Shown here in pieces: positions 6,649-10,328 of a stretch of DNA of 10,328 bases (positions within the stretch are counted from its first letter, which is position 1; every line of letters begins with the position of its first letter). The DNA comes from Ruminococcus sp. GTDB taxonomy: Bacteria > Bacillota > Clostridia > Oscillospirales > Ruminococcaceae. The DNA is taken from assembly GCA_014799675.1 (NCBI GenBank), contig JAAVHM010000130.1, positions 1 to 10,328 of the forward strand. Reading direction: 5' to 3'. A program made the position numbers and the translations under genes. The notes beneath the pieces were generated by a model that was given only the letters and a program-made list of their open reading frames with translations, did not search any database and was not told the origin of the DNA.

Positions 6649-6677
6649 TTGTAAAAATGAAATATATGTGCTATAAT
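6649..6677 (+). promoter_or_regulatory. Promoter of the SLOG/LCP gene pair
   Basis: TTGTAA (6649-6654), a 17-base spacer and a perfect TATAAT (6672-6677) preceded by TGC, an extended -10. The ATG at 6722 lies 44 bases after the -10. Confidence 0.75.
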
Positions 6678-6721
6678 AATTTCAGTATATTCGCCACACG
6701 TTTGAGAAATGAGGAAGCGTC

Positions 6722-7333
6722 ATGAATATAAACGAGGAAGAGGACATAATAAGAAGCAGGACAGTCTGCTTTTCGGGACACCGTCCTGAAAAGCTCCCAT
6801 TAAACGGAGACAGCGGAGCAAATGTCATAAGATACCTTAAAAGTATACTTTATAAGGAGGTTCTTGACAGCATAGCCGCAGGGTATGACCGTTTTATAAC
6901 AGGTCTTGCCAGAGGAGTTGATCTCTGGGCGGGGGAAATACTTATGGAGCTTAAGGCGCAGGGCGAGAAAATATCCATAATAGCCGTAAAGCCCTATAAG
7001 ACCCACGGAGACAACTTTTCGGGAGAGGAAAAATTTTCCCTCGGCAGGCTTTTGAGCAATGCTGACGAGGTGGTCTGCCTTGCCGACGAGTACAGAAAGG
7101 GCTGCCTGCAGCGCAGGAACGAATATATGGTAGACCGTTCGGGAAAGCTTATCGCCGTTGTTTCCGACTACAGAAGCGGCACGGGCGCTACCATAAGATA
7201 TGCCGAAAAGCAGGGCATAGAGGTCAGGACAATAGACGCCAAGACCTTTGGGGAGCAGGTGACCGCCGCCGAGGACAGCAGCGGCGAAATTGACATGATC
7301 TGGGACAGCGGCGAGGACAAGCTTGCTTTTTAA
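6722..7333 (+). CDS. YpsA-like SLOG-domain protein (DUF1273)
   Basis: The product is a 203-residue cytoplasmic protein of the YpsA/SLOG superfamily, Rossmann-like folds thought to bind nucleotides or related ligands. Family marks are CFSGHRPEKL (16-25), GYDRFITGLARGVDLWAGE (54-72), the QRRNEYMVDRS block (130-140) and SGTGATI (152-158). These correspond to the glycine-rich ligand loops of the family. The C-terminal ~25 residues (EDSSGEIDMIWDSGEDK) are acidic and probably disordered. AGGA lies 6-7 bases before the ATG, and a promoter is at 6649-6677. B. subtilis/S. aureus YpsA has been linked to cell division, but biochemistry for the family is thin. It is followed 89 bases later by the LCP-like gene on the same strand with no terminator in between, so the two are probably cotranscribed. 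The family call is firm, the role is not. Confidence 0.92.
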   Translation: MNINEEEDIIRSRTVCFSGHRPEKLPLNGDSGANVIRYLKSILYKEVLDSIAAGYDRFITGLARGVDLWAGEILMELKAQGEKISIIAVKPYKTHGDNFSGEEKFSLGRLLSNADEVVCLADEYRKGCLQRRNEYMVDRSGKLIAVVSDYRSGTGATIRYAEKQGIEVRTIDAKTFGEQVTAAEDSSGEIDMIWDSGEDKLAF

Positions 7334-7422
7334 AATTTTAATATGTAAATAATTTGCAGATTTTAAGGAACAGCGGTTTCCTGCCTCTTGCTTCTTAAAC
7401 TCTTGCATCTGGGAGGATAAAA

Positions 7423-8343
7423 ATGGCAAAGAAAAGTACAAAAATCGCTCTTACATACTTTATAACAATAATTGTGACGTTTATTGTTATAGGAGGTCTT
7501 GGATATCTGCTTCTGCAATATCTGCAAAACCCTCACGCTGACAGCGCGGAAGAGGTGAACATCTCGCCTTTGGACGGTCAGCAAAGCTATGCTCCCGCAG
7601 AGACGAACAACGTCAGTACGCTTTTTATATTTGATTCCGAAAAGCGTTTAAGCGGCACTTGCTTTATGCTTGTCCGCACTGCCGCAACGGAGCGCAAGCT
7701 TGTGCTTATGCCGCTTCCCGCGGATACAGCCGCAGTGTTGGACGGTACAGAAAACAGCCTTTACGAGTTTTACCGTCTTGGCGGCGCTCAAAAAGCCGTC
7801 AGCGCGGCGGAGAACTGCACAGGTACAAAGATAGACTATTACATGAAGCTGAACAATGACAGCTTTTCGTCCTTTGTGTCGATTTTCGGCGGAATTGACG
7901 TGAATATTCCCTACAACCTTATTTATACCAACCCCGATACAGGCGAGGAAACTATTTTCAGAGAGGGAAGCACCTATGCGGACTCTGCTATTTTAAGGAA
8001 AATTCTGACATATCCCCTTTACACGGCAGGGGAGGAATACCGTGCCAAAATACTTGGCGTAACAGCGTCCGACTTAGTAAACAAAAACGTTACAAGCAGC
8101 TTTTCAAGCCATGTGGACGACTATTTCAGCACGGTAATAAATTCCTCCGTTGAAACAAATTTTACCGCCTACGATTATGAGGAGCACTCCGACGCTTTGA
8201 AATATATCGCGGAATCCAACGAGCGTATCGCCCAGCTTGTGACGGTAACGGGAGCATATAATGATAATAACTTCTTTGAGCTGGACGCAAATTTTGTAAG
8301 GGCGATACCCGAATGGCTCGGTCTTAACAATTACGAGGAATAA
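7423..8343 (+). CDS. LCP (LytR-CpsA-Psr) family-like membrane protein, apparently degenerate
   Basis: The product is 306 residues: a short cytoplasmic N-terminus, one membrane segment (about 8-32) and an extracellular domain. LCP enzymes attach polymers such as teichoic acid to peptidoglycan. The fold is suggested by LFIFDSEKR-FMLV (67-84), LVLMPLPADTAAVLDG (93-108), the YEFYRLGGAQKAVSAAENCTG region (114-134), IDYYMKLNNDSFSSFVSIFGGIDVNIP (137-163) and a later GSTYADSAIL segment. The usual catalytic signature IPRD reads LPAD (98-101), so the conserved Arg is replaced by Ala, and the later R-x-R stretch is not evident (LTYPLYTAGEEYRAK). The protein may therefore not be a transferase. GGGAGG 6 bases before the ATG is a strong ribosome site. 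It is probably cotranscribed with the SLOG gene, and a terminator follows. A distant LCP-like fold is likely; activity is doubtful. Confidence 0.82.
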   Translation: MAKKSTKIALTYFITIIVTFIVIGGLGYLLLQYLQNPHADSAEEVNISPLDGQQSYAPAETNNVSTLFIFDSEKRLSGTCFMLVRTAATERKLVLMPLPADTAAVLDGTENSLYEFYRLGGAQKAVSAAENCTGTKIDYYMKLNNDSFSSFVSIFGGIDVNIPYNLIYTNPDTGEETIFREGSTYADSAILRKILTYPLYTAGEEYRAKILGVTASDLVNKNVTSSFSSHVDDYFSTVINSSVETNFTAYDYEEHSDALKYIAESNERIAQLVTVTGAYNDNNFFELDANFVRAIPEWLGLNNYEE

Positions 8344-8366
8344 ATCAGCCGAAAGGGCAAATACTA

Positions 8367-8401
8367 CTCTCGGGAGCAAAACTTCCGAGAGCTTTGTTTT
8401 T
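8367..8401 (+). terminator. Rho-independent terminator after the LCP-like gene
   Basis: CTCTCGGGAG (8367-8376) pairs with CTTCCGAGAG (8382-8391), 10 bp with one G-U, around a 5-base loop CAAAA, followed by the T-rich tail CTTTGTTTTT. It starts 24 bases past the stop codon and closes the SLOG-LCP unit. Confidence 0.88.
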
Positions 8402-8504
8402 GGGAAAATTTCCAAAAGCATAAATTATCCCGGTCTTTGTCGGAAGCTCAAAGGCTTTTTGAGCAGATGTTCCGATAAAGAACGGTATGAAAGGAATGAA
8501 TGAA

Positions 8505-8717
8505 ATGTTTGATAAAATAGCGCTGGCGCTGCTTATAATCGGCGGACTCAACTGGGGTCTGGTGGGAATATTCAGCTTTGACCTTGTAGCTTGGCTTTTC
8601 GGCGGCACGGGAGCAATTATCAGCAGAATAGTTTATGTTGCTGTTGCTTTGGCTGCAATATGGTGCATAACGCTTCTTTTCAGAAATGAAAGAGTATCGG
8701 CATCGGCAAGAGGTTAG
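8505..8717 (+). CDS. DUF378 family small membrane protein
   Basis: This is a 70-residue membrane protein with two hydrophobic segments. The N-terminal block ALLIIGGLNWGLVGIFSFDLVAWLFG is the DUF378 (YuzA-like) hallmark, and a second helix IVYVAVALAAIWCITLLF follows before a short basic tail. The function of the family is unknown. Two in-frame ATGs upstream (8487, 8496) are rejected because the AAAGGA ribosome site (8490-8495) overlaps or abuts them; it lies 9 bases before the ATG at 8505, which yields the family-typical MFDKIALALLIIGGLNWG start. No clear promoter is seen in 8402-8489; that stretch holds GCTCAAA/TTTGAGC arms (around 8447-8465) without a T-run. The gene lies between two terminators and is probably monocistronic. 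Confidence 0.92.
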   Translation: MFDKIALALLIIGGLNWGLVGIFSFDLVAWLFGGTGAIISRIVYVAVALAAIWCITLLFRNERVSASARG

Positions 8718-8739
8718 GCGTAGCGGTGAACAACCCACG

Positions 8740-8804
8740 GCAGCCTGTAACGCAGTACCGGCAAGCCTGTAACGCAGTACTGGCAAGCCTGTAACGCAGT
8801 ACTG
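8740..8804. repeat. Three tandem 22-base repeats, each able to form a small hairpin
   Basis: Units are 8740-8760 (21 bases, slightly diverged), 8761-8782 and 8783-8804; the last two are identical (GCAAGCCTGTAACGCAGTAC then TG). Each unit plus the next GGC can pair GCC-T-GTA with TAC-T-GGC around the loop ACGCAG. The units abut without spacers, so this is not a CRISPR array. They lie in the 3' region of the DUF378 transcript. Confidence 0.85.
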
Positions 8805-8848
8805 GCAAAAAGTCACCCCCGAAGTATAGTAAATTGTAACACTTAACT

Positions 8849-8885
8849 TCTCAAGCCCCCTCAAGGGGGCGGGGGAGATTTTTTT
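8849..8885 (+). terminator. GC-rich terminator with two alternative stems
   Basis: Two folds compete. GCCCCC (8855-8860) can pair with GGGGGC (8865-8870) in a tight loop, leaving GGGGGAGA before the T-run. Alternatively TCTC (8849-8852) plus CCCCC (8856-8860) pair with GGGGGAGA (8871-8878), bringing the stem directly against seven Ts (8879-8885). The second fold is the canonical terminator. It would end transcription from the DUF378 gene. Confidence 0.7.
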
Positions 8886-8972
8886 ATGCTGTTTGCAGAA
8901 GTGCGCTTTGCTGTAAAATTTTGCACATTTTCTGTAAATTCTGTGCTATATACATAAATTTTCTTCAAGCCC

Positions 8973-9001
8973 TTGACTTTTGAGCAATTTTGATGTATAC
9001 T
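8973..9001 (+). promoter_or_regulatory. Sigma-A promoter of the DAHP synthase gene
   Basis: TTGACT (8973-8978), a 17-base spacer and TATACT (8996-9001). The predicted transcript has a leader of about 80 bases before the ATG at 9088, without a T-box or an obvious leader peptide. Confidence 0.8.
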
Positions 9002-9022
9002 ATACTTGTAATGATTTATCTA

Positions 9023-9061
9023 ATAAAAGCGTTAAAGCTTAAAATCATAAAAGCGATAAAG
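9023..9061 (+). repeat. Repeated 15-mer in the DAHP synthase leader
   Basis: ATAAAAGCGTTAAAG (9023-9037) and ATAAAAGCGATAAAG (9047-9061) agree at 14 of 15 positions and start 24 bases apart. They lie in the 5' untranslated leader just before the ribosome site. They could be a regulator site or a chance duplication. Confidence 0.5.
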
Positions 9062-9087
9062 TAAACACAAAGAAAGGTTGATAAAAA

Positions 9088-10101
9088 ATGATCATCGTAT
9101 TAAAGCAAAATCCCGAAAAGGAAAAGGTTGACAGCTTCATTAATATGCTGCACGAAAAAGGCTTCTCAACAAATGTGAGCAAGGGCGAAAGCCATACTAT
9201 CGTGGGATTGATAGGCGATACAGCGCACCTGCCTATAGACCTTATTTCCAGCATGGAGATCGTTGAGAGCGCAACGAGAGTTTCCGAACCGTTCAAGGCG
9301 GCAAACAGAAAAATGCACCCCGAAAATACTATAGTCGATGTGAACGGCGTTTCCATAGGGGAGGGTATGTTCCAGGTAATCGCAGGACCCTGCTCCGTTG
9401 AAAGCGAGGAGCAGATCATCGAGGTAGCAAACGACGTTAAGAAAAGCGGCGCAACGCTTCTCCGCGGCGGCGCGTTCAAGCCCAGAACTTCCCCATACGC
9501 TTTTCAGGGACTCCACGCGGACGGTCTGAAGCTTCTCCTTGAAGCGAAAAAAGCAACGGGTCTGCCGATAGTTACCGAGATAATGAACGTGAACCACGTT
9601 GACCTTTTTGCCGACGTTGACGTTATTCAGGTGGGCGCAAGAAATATGCAGAACTTCGACCTCCTTAAAGAGCTTGGAAAATGCCGCAAGCCGATACTTC
9701 TGAAAAGAGGACTTGCCAACACCATGGAGGAAATGCTCATGTCCGCCGAGTACATCATGGCAGGAGGCAACACCGAGGTAATTCTCTGCGAAAGAGGAAT
9801 AAGAACCTTTGAAACAAAGACCAGAAATACCCTCGACCTCTCCGCAGTCCCCATGCTGAAGAAGCTTTCCCACCTGCCTGTTATAATCGACCCCAGCCAT
9901 GCTACAGGAATTTCATGGATGGTAGAACCTCTCGCAAAGGCGGCAGTTGCAGTCGGTGCGGACGGTCTTATGATAGAAGTCCACAACAATCCCGCAAAGG
10001 CTCTCTGTGACGGAGCGCAGTCCCTGAACCCCAATCAGTTTGATACCCTCATGCAGGACATCAAGCGCAGGGTTGAATTTGAGGGCAAGAAAATGGGTTA
10101 A
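9088..10101 (+). CDS. aroF: 3-deoxy-7-phosphoheptulonate (DAHP) synthase, type I-beta
   Basis: This enzyme condenses phosphoenolpyruvate and erythrose 4-phosphate to DAHP, the first committed step of the shikimate pathway to Phe, Tyr and Trp. At 337 residues it has the two-domain form: an N-terminal ferredoxin-like regulatory domain (about 1-70, MIIVLKQNPEKEKVDSF) and a TIM-barrel catalytic domain. Catalytic marks are AGPCSVES (99-106), GGAFKPRTSPYAFQG (127-141), LLKRG (204-208) and IDPSHATG (267-274). The predicted metal ligands C102, H271, E297 and D308 are all present and line up with those of the Thermotoga enzyme. In that enzyme the N-terminal domain mediates tyrosine feedback inhibition, so allosteric control is likely here. 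AGAAAGG lies 10 bases before the ATG. The gene has its own promoter and a strong downstream terminator, so it is probably monocistronic. Confidence 0.97.
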   Translation: MIIVLKQNPEKEKVDSFINMLHEKGFSTNVSKGESHTIVGLIGDTAHLPIDLISSMEIVESATRVSEPFKAANRKMHPENTIVDVNGVSIGEGMFQVIAGPCSVESEEQIIEVANDVKKSGATLLRGGAFKPRTSPYAFQGLHADGLKLLLEAKKATGLPIVTEIMNVNHVDLFADVDVIQVGARNMQNFDLLKELGKCRKPILLKRGLANTMEEMLMSAEYIMAGGNTEVILCERGIRTFETKTRNTLDLSAVPMLKKLSHLPVIIDPSHATGISWMVEPLAKAAVAVGADGLMIEVHNNPAKALCDGAQSLNPNQFDTLMQDIKRRVEFEGKKMG

Positions 10102-10110
10102 GTACCATTA

Positions 10111-10168
10111 GTATAAAATTTAAACCGCAAGTTCAGTTATTATTGAACTTGCGGTTTAATTTTTATAC
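10111..10168. terminator. Bidirectional terminator between aroF and a convergent gene
   Basis: Two 25-base arms (10111-10135 and 10144-10168) are inverted copies with one mismatch, around an 8-base loop. The GC core is ACCGCAAGTTCA, flanked on both sides by A/T runs (AAAATTTAAA and TTTAATTTTT), so a U-rich tail follows the core stem on either strand. It starts 10 bases past the aroF stop and lies 9 bases past the stop of the leftward gene at the right edge. Confidence 0.9.
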
Positions 10169-10176
10169 ACATAGTT

Positions 10177-10328
10177 TCATATCAGCTTGAACGCCAGTAT
10201 TGCCGCAAAACAAACGATCCCGCTTATCACGCTGACCTTGCTCGTGTTTTCACGGCGGAAAAACGAGTAGATAAGCAGCATTGCAAGTATAAGCGGCTGT
10301 TCGAGAGAATACATTGTAAGGTTCAGCC
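10177..10328 (-). CDS. C-terminal fragment of a membrane protein (possible EamA/DMT-type transporter)
   Basis: The last 49 codons of a leftward gene are present; its start lies beyond the right edge. The visible peptide has two hydrophobic segments (SLEQPLILAMLLIYSFF and VISGIVCFAAILAFKLI) joined by the charged loop RRENTSK, and it ends right after the second helix. Helix, FF-basic-Glu, short loop, Gly-containing helix and stop is the usual end of drug/metabolite (EamA-type) transporters, but the fragment is too short to be sure. It converges on aroF and shares its terminator. Confidence 0.55.
   Translation of the reverse strand, partial: LNLTMYSLEQPLILAMLLIYSFFRRENTSKVSVISGIVCFAAILAFKLI

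Larger units (their letters stand above)
6404..6721. other. Divergent intergenic region between the ABC operon and the SLOG gene
   Basis: This 318-base AT-rich region carries the leftward importer promoter with a short structured leader and the rightward SLOG-gene promoter. Between them (about 6495-6648) are only A/T-rich tracts, including GCAAAAA (6507-6513) facing TTTTTGC nearby, and nothing that looks like a gene or riboswitch. The leader of the importer operon is about 65-70 bases, too short for a T-box. Confidence 0.6.
8718..9087. other. 370-base gap: tandem repeats, terminator, aroF promoter and leader
   Basis: From left to right it holds a short unstructured stretch, three tandem 22-base repeats (8740-8804), a GC-rich terminator (8849-8885), an A/T-rich spacer with nothing I can name (8886-8972), the DAHP synthase promoter (8973-9001) and a leader with a repeated 15-mer (9023-9061). 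Confidence 0.7.

Noticed and set aside
6800..7441. 213-codon frame antisense to the SLOG gene
   Set aside because: Shadow frame; the plus strand encodes a clear SLOG family protein with promoter and ribosome site.
8740..8804. Possible CRISPR array
   Set aside because: The 22-base units abut with no spacers between them, and no cas genes are in the window.
9166..9900. Long 244-codon frame antisense to the DAHP synthase gene
   Set aside because: Shadow of a highly conserved coding region; no ribosome site or recognisable domain.

Overview
The window looks like chromosomal DNA of a Gram-positive, low-to-moderate-GC anaerobe of the class Clostridia, most likely a Ruminococcus-like member of the Oscillospiraceae. 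This rests on lipoprotein signal peptides with a lipobox, strong AAGGAG/AAAGGA ribosome binding sites, sigma-A type promoters with 17-base spacers, YpsA-like and LCP-like proteins, and a type I-beta DAHP synthase. The lineage is inferred from protein style, not from a marker gene. No rRNA, tRNA, CRISPR array or transposase gene was seen.

Layout. On the minus strand, from right to left, a three-gene ABC importer operon (lipoprotein substrate-binding protein about 6394-5372, permease 5284-4331, ATPase 4338-3532) runs from a good promoter at 6466-6494. It is followed by a gene for a secreted lipoprotein of unknown function (3409-2414), a small coiled-coil-like protein with its own near-consensus promoter (2323-1814), and the N-terminal 476 codons of a type IIA topoisomerase B subunit (1428 to the left edge). 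The 385-base gap before the topoisomerase gene holds a long AT-rich inverted repeat, a GC-rich island, a small palindrome and a terminator-like hairpin.

On the plus strand, a divergent pair starts at 6722: a YpsA/SLOG-family protein and a degenerate LytR-CpsA-Psr (LCP) protein, closed by a clear terminator at 8367-8401. A small DUF378-type membrane protein follows (8505-8717), then three tandem 22-base hairpin-forming repeats and a GC-rich terminator with two possible folds. Next comes a monocistronic aroF-type DAHP synthase gene (9088-10101), the entry step of the shikimate pathway. A 25-bp inverted repeat separates aroF from a convergent membrane-protein fragment at the right edge.

How the parts fit. 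Most of the window is housekeeping: nutrient import, aromatic amino acid synthesis, cell envelope and DNA topology. The importer belongs to the family that includes proposed tryptophan transporters (TrpXYZ), which would fit thematically with the nearby DAHP synthase, but its ligand cannot be read from the sequence and no T-box leader was seen. I found no convincing new multi-gene system. The points most worth a second look are the LCP-like protein that lacks the usual catalytic signature, the operator-like 11-bp-periodic repeats upstream of the lipoprotein gene, the MITE-like inverted repeat, and the tandem hairpin repeats.
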